A stretch of DNA of 64,000 bases. Origin: an uncultured Dehalococcoidia bacterium (lineage in GTDB: Bacteria > Chloroflexota > Dehalococcoidia > Lucifugimonadales > UBA1123). Shown in pieces: positions 12,566-21,631 of the stretch. The stretch lies in contig OY282441.1 in assembly GCA_958296105.1 (NCBI GenBank), forward strand, positions 1 to 64,000, given 5' to 3'. The stretch's first letter is position 1. Each line of letters opens with the position of its first letter. Under the pieces are notes generated by a model, which was not told where the DNA came from, did not search any database, and saw only the letters and a list, made by a program, of their open reading frames with translations. The translations under genes were made by a program, and so were the position numbers.

Positions 12566-13882
12566 TTGAAGATCACCGTCATCGGGTTGGGTCACGTGGG
12601 CGCTGTGGCAGCCGCCGGGTTCGCATCCGTCGGCCACGACGTTCTTGGCATCGACATCGACCCATCGCGCATCCTCGCCCTCCAGCGCGGAGAGCCGTTC
12701 CTGTACGAGCCGGGACTTCAGCCGATGGTGCAGGCTGGCGTCAGGAGGGGCAGCCTGCGCTTTGCCCACCGCGACGAGGCGGCGGATCCCCTCGGCGACA
12801 TGGCGATCATCGCCACCGGCACCCCTCCGACGAGCAGCGGCGCAGCCGACCTGCGTCAGGTCAGATCCGCGCTGGACTGGATCAAGTCCAAAGAGCCGCG
12901 CCGACTCGTGCTTGTAATGAAGAGCACCGTCCCCCCGGGCACCGGGCGCAGGATCATAGAAGACGATCTCAGAGACGTCCCCATCTCATACGTCTCCGTA
13001 CCGGAGTTCCTGCGAGAGGGCCGCGCCGTCGCCGACTGGAGCTTCCCCGATCGGATAGTCGTAGGATCCGATCCCAGCGACCTCGCATCCCTCGATCTCG
13101 TCAAGCGCGCGCACGCCGGTATCGCCGCGCCGTTCATGTTTACCGACGTGACCAGCGCCGAGATGATCAAGTACGCCAGCAACGCCTTCCTCGCCACCCG
13201 CATATCGTTCATCAACGAGATCGCCGCCCTGTGCGACAGCGTGGGCGCTTCCGTGGACGCCGTCAGTGAGGCTCTCGCCATGGACTCCCGCACCGGCCAC
13301 AGGATATTCGCCGGCGTGGGATATGGCGGCTCCTGCTTCCCCAAAGACGTTCGCGCCCTCGACCACGTCGCCCTGACCAGCGGAGTCGAGGTCGAGCTTC
13401 TGAGATCGGTCATCAACGTGAACAACCGCCAGAGGCTGCTGCCGCTCCACGCCCTGCGCCGCCGCTTCGGTGGCTCCCTCTCCCGCCTGCGCGTAGCCGT
13501 CTTGGGCTTGGCGTTCAAGCCAAACACCGACGACGTCCGAGAAGCGCCGTCCCTCGACTTGATCGAGGCGCTGGTCAGCGAGGGAGCCGAAGTCTGCGCC
13601 TACGACCCCCAAGCCAGCGAGACAGCTAGGGAGCGCCTCCCCGAAAACGTGCGTTTGGCATCCCATCCGCTCGATGCCGCCAGCCAAGCGCAGGCAGCAG
13701 TCATCCTGACCGAGTGGGATCAGATCGTCAGCGCCGACTGGCAGTCAATAGCCCAGCGCATGATGCCCCCAAAGTTCGTGTTCGATGGCAGAAACGCCCT
13801 AGACAAGCCCCAAATGCTGCGCTTGGGCTTCGCGTACCTCGGCGTAGGACGCGGCGGCGCGACCGAATCGACCATCGAGTAG
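12566..13882 (+). CDS. UDP-glucose/GDP-mannose dehydrogenase family protein
   Basis: A 438-residue enzyme that oxidises a nucleotide sugar to the uronic acid in the cytoplasm, supplying exopolysaccharide precursors. The N-terminal Rossmann motif is VIGLGHVG. STVPPGTG lies near residue 119. The catalytic cysteine is in GGSCFPKDVRAL near residue 258. The C-terminal UDP-binding domain has VLGLAFKPNTDDVREAP. All expected parts are present and the length is normal. The start is TTG with AGAGGAG upstream. It opens the rightward polysaccharide locus. Whether the substrate is UDP-glucose or another sugar cannot be told from the sequence. Confidence 0.93.
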   Translation: MKITVIGLGHVGAVAAAGFASVGHDVLGIDIDPSRILALQRGEPFLYEPGLQPMVQAGVRRGSLRFAHRDEAADPLGDMAIIATGTPPTSSGAADLRQVRSALDWIKSKEPRRLVLVMKSTVPPGTGRRIIEDDLRDVPISYVSVPEFLREGRAVADWSFPDRIVVGSDPSDLASLDLVKRAHAGIAAPFMFTDVTSAEMIKYASNAFLATRISFINEIAALCDSVGASVDAVSEALAMDSRTGHRIFAGVGYGGSCFPKDVRALDHVALTSGVEVELLRSVINVNNRQRLLPLHALRRRFGGSLSRLRVAVLGLAFKPNTDDVREAPSLDLIEALVSEGAEVCAYDPQASETARERLPENVRLASHPLDAASQAQAAVILTEWDQIVSADWQSIAQRMMPPKFVFDGRNALDKPQMLRLGFAYLGVGRGGATESTIE

Positions 13883-13933
13883 GGCGAGCGTAACCCACAC
13901 TGCCCCGACCCCAGAGCAGTACGAGGAAGAAGA

Positions 13934-14374
13934 TTGAATCGGTTCATCCGCCAGCTCTTCGTCTATTGGGCGCCGCTGTTCGTCTGGATGGGCGTCATCT
14001 TTTGGGGGACGTCTCTCAGCGCCGACTCTGTGGGAAAAATCGGCGCCAGCGTACCTGTGCCGTTCATCCTAGACGCGGCACATGTTGCCGAGTTCGCCAT
14101 TCTGGCGGCGCTCGCATATCGTGCGTTTCGCACTTGGAAAGGCTTTACTTCCCTCCCTGCGCTGTGGGGCGCAGTCTTGGCGTTCACCGTGCTGTACGGC
14201 ATCTCCGACGAGGCGCGCCAGACGTTCAGCCCGGGGCGTTGGCCTAGCGTCGCCGACCTCGCCCTGGACGCCGTGGGCGGAGTGGCGGGGCTTGCATTCG
14301 CAGACGCGCTTCTGCGCAGAAATTCCGCCGTCTGCGCGGCGTACCGCGCATGGCGAGCGGCGCGAAGGGCGTGA
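13934..14374 (+). CDS. VanZ-family membrane protein
   Basis: A 146-residue inner-membrane protein with about four transmembrane segments and the family features FWGTSLSADS and the SDEARQTFSPGR segment. The start is TTG with GAGGAAGAAG upstream. VanZ-like proteins are often found in polysaccharide loci, although their reaction is unknown. The 3' end overlaps the flippase start by 25 bases, so the two are coupled. Confidence 0.85.
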   Translation: MNRFIRQLFVYWAPLFVWMGVIFWGTSLSADSVGKIGASVPVPFILDAAHVAEFAILAALAYRAFRTWKGFTSLPALWGAVLAFTVLYGISDEARQTFSPGRWPSVADLALDAVGGVAGLAFADALLRRNSAVCAAYRAWRAARRA

Positions 14375-15696
14375 ACCCCCTAATTGCCCGGCTGCTCCCT
14401 GCCTCCGATCAGCGCGCGGCGCGACAGACGTTGTGGATAGGCGCGATAACCGCCGCCCAGCTCTTCGCCAGCACGGTTCAGGTGGCGCTTTCGGCGCGTA
14501 TCCTGGGCCCCGAAGGCTTTGGAGTTCTGGCTGTCATCATAGCCGTAACTTCGCTTCTCTATCGGTTCGTGTCCCTGCCCGGCAACGAAGTAATTACGAC
14601 GTTCGTCACTCGCAGCTTGGCTGAAGGCCGCATGGAGGAGGCCACAGGCACCTTGCGGTTCACCTTCATACTGTCTCAGGCGCTCTCCCTCGTCTCCTAC
14701 ACCCTTCTGGCGGCTGCGACCCTCGCCGTGAGCGGCTTGCTTGGAGACGCTGAAGGCTACGGGTCTTCGCTGCTCGTCTACGGAATCGGGGGCGTGGCGG
14801 CGGCAACCGTCAGAGAAAGCATGGCGCTGCTGAGACTGGCGGACCAGCTGCGGCTCGGCTTTGCCGTTGCGCTGGTCAGCGCGGCGGCGAGGATCGCCTT
14901 TCTTCTGGCTGCATGGCTGACTGAGGCCGGGCTGATCATCGTAGTATTGGCATACGTTGCCGGAGACGTGATAAGCGGGGTCGGACTGTTCATTGCCGCC
15001 GCGTTCTCCGAGAGGAAAGCGGGCCTGCCCGGATTTCTGCGCTCGTTGTCCGCTAGAGCGCCGGGCAGAGATGTCATCGCGTTTCAGGTCGGGTCGTTCT
15101 GGCGAGCGTCGGTCGAAGCCGTCATCCTGCATATCGACGTAATCCTGATAGCCAGCATCGTCAGCTTGAATCAGGTCGGGCTGTACCGAGCGGCGCACCA
15201 GATCATAGACGCCACCAGACACCCCTTCCGCTCCATCTCCACCGGAGTACAGGCAGAATACAGCCGATTGTGGTATGGCGGCGATATGGCAGCCGTTCGA
15301 CGAATCTCCCGCAATTTCGCATTGCTGTCGCTCGCTGCCGCTGTTGCAGGATACAGCCTGCTTGCTATAATCCACGAACCGATTATACGGATTGTGCTGG
15401 GTCCCAGTTTCGAAGAAGCCGCCTTACCGTTGCTGTTCCTGCTTCCAGGAGCCTTGGCCTTCGCGGTCGTCGCTCCCCTTTACGTCCTGCCCGCCGCGAC
15501 GGGGAGAGCCATTCCCCATCTGGCGTCATCGCTGGCGACGCTGGCGGCTATGGTTGCGGCAATGTCGATCCTGGCCCCCAAGTACGGAGCGGAGGGCGCG
15601 GCGTGGGCGAACTCCATCGGCTGGATCGCTTTCGCGGCGGTTTTCGCCCCGTTCATAGTCGCCACGCTGCGACGGAGTCACGCCGCCGCCCAGTAG
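14350..15696 (+). CDS. Oligosaccharide flippase (Wzx/MATE-type)
   Basis: A 448-residue polytopic membrane protein with about 12 to 14 hydrophobic helices. The opening QTLWIGAITAAQLFASTVQV and the glycine-rich LGPEGFGVLAVIIAVTSLLY are typical of the polysaccharide biosynthesis flippase family, which moves lipid-linked repeat units outward. It overlaps the VanZ-like gene and precedes the polymerase, as expected for a Wzx/Wzy pathway. Confidence 0.9.
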   Translation: MASGAKGVNPLIARLLPASDQRAARQTLWIGAITAAQLFASTVQVALSARILGPEGFGVLAVIIAVTSLLYRFVSLPGNEVITTFVTRSLAEGRMEEATGTLRFTFILSQALSLVSYTLLAAATLAVSGLLGDAEGYGSSLLVYGIGGVAAATVRESMALLRLADQLRLGFAVALVSAAARIAFLLAAWLTEAGLIIVVLAYVAGDVISGVGLFIAAAFSERKAGLPGFLRSLSARAPGRDVIAFQVGSFWRASVEAVILHIDVILIASIVSLNQVGLYRAAHQIIDATRHPFRSISTGVQAEYSRLWYGGDMAAVRRISRNFALLSLAAAVAGYSLLAIIHEPIIRIVLGPSFEEAALPLLFLLPGALAFAVVAPLYVLPAATGRAIPHLASSLATLAAMVAAMSILAPKYGAEGAAWANSIGWIAFAAVFAPFIVATLRRSHAAAQ

Positions 15697-15748
15697 AGGC
15701 GTAGGGCAGGGGAGCGGGAGTAGATCGTGCTGCATATCGGGAGGTTTC

Positions 15749-17785
15749 ATGGCGGTTGAAATGGATGCCCCCGCAACTAGGGCTGCGTCTTGGATCGGCT
15801 CGGTCTACTCTACCTGGGCGTCGCTGCCCTCCAGAGCTTCCGAAGCAGGCGTGGGCGTCCTGTCGATGTATTGCGCCTCCATTGCGCTTGCCCTGTTCGC
15901 CTTCGCCTTCGTGTTTCGCGGCGGAACGCAGCTGTTCGGAGCCGTAAACCTTACACCCGTGTTCCTGCTGGCTGTCGTCCTCTGCGTTGGCGTCCACTTC
16001 TGGGCCACTAGGGAGATCAGGTTCCAGCTTATTTGGGCGGATGTCGCCCTGATCGGCTTTGCCCTGCTGATGCTGGCGAACAGCAGCTCGATTGCCGCTA
16101 TGGAGAAGGGCTTGCGGTTCGTGGCGCTGGTGCTGGCGCCCTACTTCCTCGCCCGTGTCATCTTGGTCGATTTCGTTCGGTTGAAGCTCTTCCTAGCCGT
16201 GATATTGGCGGCGGCAACGGTTTTGGGCATCGGCGTCGTAGCCTTCCTGACCCTGCCCGATGCGCTCGCCAACATGCTGCCGTATGAGATAACGGAATGG
16301 AACCAGCGCATGGTCTTCCTGAAAGTCAACCCCGTTCAATTCGGGATGTTCTTGATGGTCGGCGCAATGTTGTACACTGGTCTGGCGTCCGCTTGGCGGC
16401 GCATCTGGATGGTTCCCAGCCTGGCAATCATAGGGGCGCTGCTTTACGACATGCTGAACGTCGGCACTCGCGCTTCGCTGGTTGCCGTACTTGGAGCGGT
16501 GTTGGCAGCCTTCTCGATTGCCCTAATTACGCGCAGATTCAGCAACTTCCCCGTTCTGTTGATTGTTCTCGGCGCAACGGGCTTCCTGTTCTACACGGTT
16601 TTCGCCGCCGCTTTGGCGCCGTCGACAACAGTGGCACAACCCGGCGAAGCCCGAATCCGCGACGATACCGGCCTTTGGCTGGATGATGAACAGAAGCGGG
16701 CGGGAGAGTTCGTCGCCGCCTATCTGGTAACCGACAAGCTCCACCGGCGCGACGACGACCCCATGGATCGTTGGCATTGGCAGAGGGCAACCGCTCTGTC
16801 CGACGATCCCAGTATGCCCGACAACGCCACCTGGACCGACATCGACCGCAGCGGCCGGATAAGCGAGACATACGAGTATACCTTGACCGAAGATGACATC
16901 GGCAAGTTCTTGCGCGCCTATGTGTCCTACGAAAAGGAGGGTGATAACTACCGGGCGCAGACGATAGCCATAGGCCCGATAGCCCCAGCGTCTGGGCAGC
17001 TGACGACTTCCGCAGCAGCGCAGCAGACCACCCCCGCGCCTGCCGCCGCAAGCGAAGACGCTCAGCCTGCCGCCGCAAGCGAAGACGCCCAGCCTGCCGC
17101 CGTAAGCGAAGACGCTCAGCCTGCCGCCGCAAGCGAAGAAGCCCAGCCTGCCGCCGTAAGCGAAGAAGCCCAAGAATATACGCCCCCCGGGATTACACTC
17201 CCGCAGACTGGGGTAACGCTGCCCAATCAGGAGCGCCTCCAGACCCTGGCGCTGGTGGTCAAACCTTCGGATGAAGATGATAAGGAGACGGCGAAGCTTC
17301 GTGGGCATGTAATACAGAATAGGCTCGATCTTCTCCAAGGAGCCCTGACCAAGCTCAGGGCAAATCCCCTCTTGGGCGCGGGCGTCGTGGGGATGGACGA
17401 TTACGCCCACAACATCTTTGCGGAGACGGCGGCGGATATGGGTCTGATAGGGCTTGCTCTCCTGCTGGCAGTCTTCGCCTTTGCGCTTAGAAGCCTCTGG
17501 AAGTTCTTCGTCAAGCTGGACGAGAAAAACCCCCACTTTCACATCGTCACTACGGTGTTCCTCGTGGCTAGCGCGCTCTTTATCCAAAAGCAGTTCTCCA
17601 CCAGTCTGCCCCACCATAAGGATCTGATCGTCTTCCTCGCCATAATATTCAACCTGCCGCTTCTTCTGGGTATGCCAAGCCCGGAGGTCAGCGGGGGCAT
17701 CCGCGAGAAGCTCCCGCCCCGCCTTCGCTTCCTCGTACCGGGCAAGGACAGCGTGCCGCTGGACGACGCCAAGATACGACCATGA
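15749..17785 (+). CDS. O-antigen ligase/polymerase (Wzy/WaaL) with inserted Ig-like domain
   Basis: A 678-residue membrane protein. About eight transmembrane helices fill residues 25-290. Residues about 300-405 form a soluble insert with WQRATALSDD, NATWTDIDRS and TLTEDDIGKFLRAYVSY, the repeat style of Ig-like domains in bacterial surface proteins. A 9-residue repeat (SEDAQPAAA and variants, about 4.5 copies) spans residues 434-474. The conserved ligase loop follows (DDYAHNIFAETAADMGLIG, near 550), then further helices. The insert should lie on the outer face. It probably polymerises or attaches polysaccharide. I know of no described ligase with this insert. Confidence 0.85.
   Translation: MAVEMDAPATRAASWIGSVYSTWASLPSRASEAGVGVLSMYCASIALALFAFAFVFRGGTQLFGAVNLTPVFLLAVVLCVGVHFWATREIRFQLIWADVALIGFALLMLANSSSIAAMEKGLRFVALVLAPYFLARVILVDFVRLKLFLAVILAAATVLGIGVVAFLTLPDALANMLPYEITEWNQRMVFLKVNPVQFGMFLMVGAMLYTGLASAWRRIWMVPSLAIIGALLYDMLNVGTRASLVAVLGAVLAAFSIALITRRFSNFPVLLIVLGATGFLFYTVFAAALAPSTTVAQPGEARIRDDTGLWLDDEQKRAGEFVAAYLVTDKLHRRDDDPMDRWHWQRATALSDDPSMPDNATWTDIDRSGRISETYEYTLTEDDIGKFLRAYVSYEKEGDNYRAQTIAIGPIAPASGQLTTSAAAQQTTPAPAAASEDAQPAAASEDAQPAAVSEDAQPAAASEEAQPAAVSEEAQEYTPPGITLPQTGVTLPNQERLQTLALVVKPSDEDDKETAKLRGHVIQNRLDLLQGALTKLRANPLLGAGVVGMDDYAHNIFAETAADMGLIGLALLLAVFAFALRSLWKFFVKLDEKNPHFHIVTTVFLVASALFIQKQFSTSLPHHKDLIVFLAIIFNLPLLLGMPSPEVSGGIREKLPPRLRFLVPGKDSVPLDDAKIRP
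17051..17172 (+). repeat. 27-bp in-frame tandem repeat in the ligase gene
   Basis: About 4.5 copies of a 27-bp unit encode the 9-residue motif SEDAQPAA[A/V], drifting to SEEAQPAAV in the last units. The alternation Ala/Val at position 9 suggests a two-unit amplification. It encodes a flexible Pro/Ala-rich linker between the Ig-like insert and the catalytic loop, and could vary in length by slippage without breaking the frame. Confidence 0.85.
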
Positions 17786-17786
17786 G

Positions 17787-18411
17787 ATGGGCTGTATGAC
17801 TTCACACAATCGCCATCGGGTGAGAACGGCGCTGCTGGGATGTGGCTATTGGGGAAAGAACCTGCTGCGCGTACTCATGGAGTCCCCCGACTTTCAGGTG
17901 CAGCAGGTGGTCGACTCCTCGCCCGCCGCCCGAGAGTACGTAAGCTCCCGCTACCCGGATCTGCGCGTCTCCGGCAGTGAGTCGCACATCTTCGATTCCG
18001 ATTCGACCGATGCGGTGGTGATCGCCACTCCCGCGAACGAACACTACCGAGCCGCTCGGCTGGCATTGCGCGCCGGAAAGCACACTTTCGTCGAGAAGCC
18101 GCTGGCTGCCAGCGCGGACGAAGCCCAAGAGCTGGTAGACTACGCCAGCCAAAATGGTCTGGCGCTGATGCAGGAAATGCGACATTTCCTTGACTGCATA
18201 CGGAGCTAAACTACTTGACACAATCAGCGCGGATGTATAGGCTCAGGAAATGCGACATTTCCTTGACTGCATACGGAGCGGCTCGGAGCCAGTCAGCGGC
18301 GGCCAACATGCGGTCTCTGTGGTCAAGACCATCGAGCGGATACAGGCGGAGCTGCGCAGAGGCAGGCCGTCATCAGTGCCCGGCGCGCCTCGCCGGAGCG
18401 TCGCAGAATAG
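17787..18411 (+). pseudogene. Gfo/Idh/MocA oxidoreductase with large internal deletion
   Basis: The first 128 codons encode an intact NAD-binding domain (ALLGCGYWGKNLLR, then the EKPLA motif in HTFVEKPLAASADEA). After NGLALM the frame jumps to the family's C-terminal end (EMRHFLDCIRS) and stops at 18209. A 37-bp spacer follows, then the same C-terminal segment again, now continuing properly (GSEPVSGGQHAVSVVKTIERIQ) to a stop at 18411. Roughly 190 codons of the substrate domain are missing, so no active dehydrogenase can be made. The intact parent probably oxidised a UDP-sugar for the neighbouring DegT aminotransferase. Residual expression of a 140-residue fragment is possible. Confidence 0.88.
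18171..18279 (+). repeat. 36-bp direct repeat with internal hairpin
   Basis: Identical 36-bp copies at 18171-18206 and 18244-18279, separated by 37 bp. Each contains the inverted repeat GGAAATG-CGA-CATTTCC. They encode the EMRHFLDCIRS segment of the broken oxidoreductase and mark the deletion/duplication joint. Confidence 0.9.
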
Positions 18412-18420
18412 ATCTGCCGT

Positions 18421-19623
18421 ATGCGCGTTGCCCACGTTTCAGTCTACTATCAGGAGGGCTTGGGGTACGAGGAGAATCATCTTCCGTTCTTTCAAGCCGC
18501 GATGGGCGCCCACGTCTCCATCATAACCTCCACCTTGCCTTTTGCCACGTGGCAGGGGCTGGAGCGCCCCCAGACCGAGACCGTCCCCGGCGTCTACGAG
18601 GAGCGCGGCGTCAGGATACACCGCTTGAATGCCCGATTCCGCTTCAGAAAGGGGACCCAGCTCTTGCTGGATGGACTCGAGAGCGTCCTGAGAGAAACCA
18701 AGCCCGACATTCTCCACATACACAGCCCCATCGGATCCTTGACCGTTCAGGCTCTGTCTGCGGCTAGGTCTTTGGGCTTGCCGGCCGTCATAGATTGCCA
18801 CCTCTGGCGCTTCCTCACTTATCCTCGCGGACCGGTGAGACGGGCATACTACCAGCTGTTTCGACGCTTGATTCTTCCCCACTACGCCTCCGTCATCGAG
18901 CGTTACATTCCTTTGGGACCCGAGCCCGAGCACATTCTGCGCGACCTGTTCGGAATCCCCCACTCCCGCATGACACACTCCACCTTGGGGGCAGATACCC
19001 GCTCCTTCAGGTACGACGAGTCCGCCGGTCTGGAGATTCGGCGGTCGCTGGGAATCCCCGACGAGGCTAGGGTGATACTGTTCGGCGGACGGATCGACCC
19101 CGGCAAGGAGGTCGAGGTGCTGGTGGAGGCGTGGAATTCACTTGCCGACAAGTACGGTCTGTACCTCTTGCTGGTGGGTCCCGCAGCGCGCGGCATAGCC
19201 GAAAGGCTTACTCAGGCGGCGCATCCCAGCGCAAGGAGCAGGCTTGTTTTGACCGGATTCGTTCCCAACGCCGAGCTGCCCAGCTACATGTCGGCGGCGG
19301 ACATAGCGGTATGGCCCGGCAACACGGGCATAGCCATGAACGAGGCGATGGCTTGCCACAACGTCCTAGTACACTCGGACGAGGCTGCTGGAAGGCATCT
19401 TACGATGTACGGAAACGGCGTCGCTTTCGAGAGAGGAAACGCCGGTTCCCTGTCAAGAGCGCTCGACTCGATTCTCGCCGACCCCTTACGGCTGGCAGAC
19501 ATGAGACTGCGCTCCCGCCGCTTGGCGGAAGATGTCTTCGACTGGAAGGTCGTTGCCGCTAGAACACTGGGTATCTATAATGACGTTTTACGAGGTACGA
19601 ACATGTCCACGGCAATCTGGTGA
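18421..19623 (+). CDS. Glycosyltransferase family 4
   Basis: A 400-residue cytoplasmic GT-B enzyme that adds a sugar to the lipid-linked repeat unit. It opens with RVAHVSVYYQEGLGY. The donor-binding half has VILFGGRIDPGKEVEVLVEAW near residue 219, and PGNTGIAMNEAMACHN holds the usual acidic position of the family. The start is ATG, ten bases after the stop of the broken oxidoreductase. The 3' portion was partly copied into the relic at 20082-20270. Confidence 0.9.
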   Translation: MRVAHVSVYYQEGLGYEENHLPFFQAAMGAHVSIITSTLPFATWQGLERPQTETVPGVYEERGVRIHRLNARFRFRKGTQLLLDGLESVLRETKPDILHIHSPIGSLTVQALSAARSLGLPAVIDCHLWRFLTYPRGPVRRAYYQLFRRLILPHYASVIERYIPLGPEPEHILRDLFGIPHSRMTHSTLGADTRSFRYDESAGLEIRRSLGIPDEARVILFGGRIDPGKEVEVLVEAWNSLADKYGLYLLLVGPAARGIAERLTQAAHPSARSRLVLTGFVPNAELPSYMSAADIAVWPGNTGIAMNEAMACHNVLVHSDEAAGRHLTMYGNGVAFERGNAGSLSRALDSILADPLRLADMRLRSRRLAEDVFDWKVVAARTLGIYNDVLRGTNMSTAIW

Positions 19624-19675
19624 CCTGCGATTTAGAGGAACGGCTCCACGGACGGCTCGGGTCCGCCCCACGCCT

Positions 19676-19930
19676 TCAAGGTTTGCTCGGCAGCCGAGCC
19701 TCCCACAGCGTCTTGACATTCAGGAAGTCCTCGTAGCTCGCGTCGGGCAGCTCGGTCAGTTTGCCCCTCAGCGTACTGAGAGACGGTTTCCCCCCTGTGG
19801 GGCGATGCACTGGCGTGAGCCTGCCGCACGGCTCCCCCCGTCGGGTGATGACCACATCTTCGCCATCATCGAGGCTTCGGAGTATCTCGCTGACCCTAGC
19901 CTCGAACTCTCTTATGCTGTAGGTAGCCAT
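19676..19930 (-). CDS. Phd/YefM-type antitoxin, apparently orphan
   Basis: An 84-residue protein starting MATYSIREFEARVSEILR, with DGEDVVITRRGEPCGRLTPV: the standard Phd/YefM fold, with an N-terminal DNA-binding domain. The C-terminal tail (SLSTLRGKLTELPDASYEDF) should wrap a PIN or RelE toxin. No toxin gene follows: downstream on the same strand is the antisense end of the glycosyltransferase. It lies antisense within a stretch of decayed sequence. The frame is open upstream to 19945; ATG at 19930 is the family start. Confidence 0.85.
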   Translation of the reverse strand: MATYSIREFEARVSEILRSLDDGEDVVITRRGEPCGRLTPVHRPTGGKPSLSTLRGKLTELPDASYEDFLNVKTLWEARLPSKP

Positions 19931-20081
19931 GTCGCATCCCATCATATAGTCATATCGTGAATCGTCGTGACCACATCCTACCGTCTGGCGAGCGAGCGAG
20001 GCAACCCCTTGACGCGCCCGCCAGCGACTCGATCTTCGAGGATTATCATAAGGGGACGCCCTCGACTGAGTAGATCGGTTG

Positions 20082-20270
20082 CACTTGTCGACAAGTACGA
20101 TCTGTACCTCCTGCTGGCGGGTCCCACAGCGCGCGGCATAGCCGAAAGGCTTACTCAGGCGGCGCGCCCCAAAACAAAGAGTTTTCTACTGGAAGGTCGT
20201 TGCCGCTAGAACACTGGATATTTATAATGGCGTTTTACGGGTCACGGCAATTTGGAGGCCTGCGACTCAA
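20082..20270 (+). pseudogene. Relic fragment of glycosyltransferase 18421-19623
   Basis: This stretch repeats, with scattered changes, 19136-19230 of the upstream glycosyltransferase (encoding DKYxLYLLL and GIAERLTQAA), then jumps to its last 75 bases (GACTGGAAGGTCGTTGCCGC and on through the stop). About 330 bp are deleted between. It is a partial duplication that has decayed. The 19946-20081 stretch before it shows no gene. Confidence 0.85.
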
Positions 20271-20328
20271 GGGCAGGGGATTGAGACCGGCAGGGGACTG
20301 AGACCGTAGCTTCAGTCAAGGATCGCCC

Positions 20329-20470
20329 ATGAGCGTAGCCCGTTCCGCGAAGCGCAAACTTACAATCCAGACGCGATTCGACGAGATAGCGGCCACCTAC
20401 GAGGACACTGTCGGAGCGCGGCGGGCTTTCAATGACTGGTCTGTCGTCGCAACGCCTCGAACGGTCGCCG
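20329..20470 (+). pseudogene. Possible N-terminal relic of a methyltransferase
   Basis: An ATG frame reads MSVARSAKRKLTIQTRFDEI then AATYEDTVGARRAFNDW, resembling the start of class I SAM methyltransferases (FDEIA..Y.....R..FNDW), before running out of frame into the aminotransferase gene. No SAM-binding glycine motif is present. It may be a remnant displaced by the aminotransferase. Confidence 0.3.
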
Positions 20471-20488
20471 AAAGTGAGTATCCCTGCC

Positions 20489-21592
20489 ATGCGCCCCATC
20501 CCCTTGGTCGACCTGAGAGCGCAGTACGCCGCCATCGGACCGGAGATCCGCTCCGCAATTGATGGAGTGCTGGCTAGCGCTCGATTCATAAACGGCCCGG
20601 ACGTATCCAGCTTCGAGCAGAAGTTCGCCGCCTTCTGCGATGCAGAGTTCGCGGTCGGCGTGGGCAGCGGCACAGACGCCCTCACTTTGGCGCTCCAAGC
20701 CCTCGATGTCGGCCCTGGCGATGAGGTAATCACCACCGCCAACACCTTCATCGCCACCGCCGAGGCCATCGTCGCAGTCGGCGCGGCGCCGGTTTTCGTT
20801 GACGTGGACCCGTCCCACTTCAACATGACCGCCGAGACCCTCAGCGCCGCTGTCACCCCCAGGACCAGAGCGACCATTCCCGTCCACCTGTACGGACAGC
20901 CTGCGCCTATGGCGGAGATAGTGGAGGTTGCCGCGCGACACTCCATCAAAGTCATAGAGGACGCGTCGCAGGCTCATGGGGCAGAGTACGATGGCAAGCG
21001 AGTTGGAAGCTGGGGCGATGCGGCGGCTTTCAGCTTCTATCCCGCCAAGAACTTGGGCGCATATGGAGACGCCGGCGCGGTCGTTACGAACGACGAACAG
21101 ATCGCGGCCGCCGTGCGAATGCTTCGAGATCACGGACGAACCGACAAGTACCTGCACGAATACGTTGGAGTCAACAGCCGTCTGGACACGCTCCAAGCCG
21201 CCGTTCTGGGAGTAAAGCTGAGCCACATGGAGGAGTGGAACGAGGCGCGGAGGGCGGTCGCCGCGAAATACGACGCCGGCTTGGGAGAGTTTGCGCGGCT
21301 GACTCTGCCCGCCCGGATGCGCGGCGGCAGACACGTCTATCATCTCTACGTCGTCCGAACCGACCGCAGAGATGAGCTGAGCCAGAGCCTTTCCGACAGC
21401 GGCATTGGCGTCGGCATACACTACCCCATCCCGCTGCACCTACAGCCTGCGTTCCGCTCGCTCGGTCACGGCATGGGCGATTTCCCGGTCTCCGAGCGGC
21501 TTGCCGCTTCCATCCTGTCGATTCCCATGTATCCCGAATTGAGCGATACGCAGCTGAGCCGGATCGTTCAGACCATCGGGGCATTCCGATAG
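20489..21592 (+). CDS. DegT/DnrJ/EryC1/StrS sugar aminotransferase
   Basis: A 367-residue PLP enzyme that transaminates a nucleotide-linked keto-sugar. Family landmarks are PIPLVDLRAQYAAIG at the start, GSGTDALTLAL, EDASQAHGA, and the Schiff-base lysine in SFYPAKNLGAYGDAG near residue 188. ATG at 20489 fits the family N-terminus; GTG at 20474 is an alternative. Its usual partner, a Gfo/Idh-type dehydrogenase, is the broken gene at 17787-18411, so the sugar pathway may be altered. Confidence 0.92.
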   Translation: MRPIPLVDLRAQYAAIGPEIRSAIDGVLASARFINGPDVSSFEQKFAAFCDAEFAVGVGSGTDALTLALQALDVGPGDEVITTANTFIATAEAIVAVGAAPVFVDVDPSHFNMTAETLSAAVTPRTRATIPVHLYGQPAPMAEIVEVAARHSIKVIEDASQAHGAEYDGKRVGSWGDAAAFSFYPAKNLGAYGDAGAVVTNDEQIAAAVRMLRDHGRTDKYLHEYVGVNSRLDTLQAAVLGVKLSHMEEWNEARRAVAAKYDAGLGEFARLTLPARMRGGRHVYHLYVVRTDRRDELSQSLSDSGIGVGIHYPIPLHLQPAFRSLGHGMGDFPVSERLAASILSIPMYPELSDTQLSRIVQTIGAFR

Positions 21593-21631
21593 CTGGCGCG
21601 CAGAAGATATCTGCCGCCAGCCGTTGCCGCC

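Noticed and set aside
14380-17809. Long antisense open frames opposite the flippase and polymerase genes
   Set aside because: They have skewed compositions (His/Arg/Gln-rich or Gly/Arg-rich), no family motifs, and simply mirror GC-rich codons of well-supported membrane proteins.
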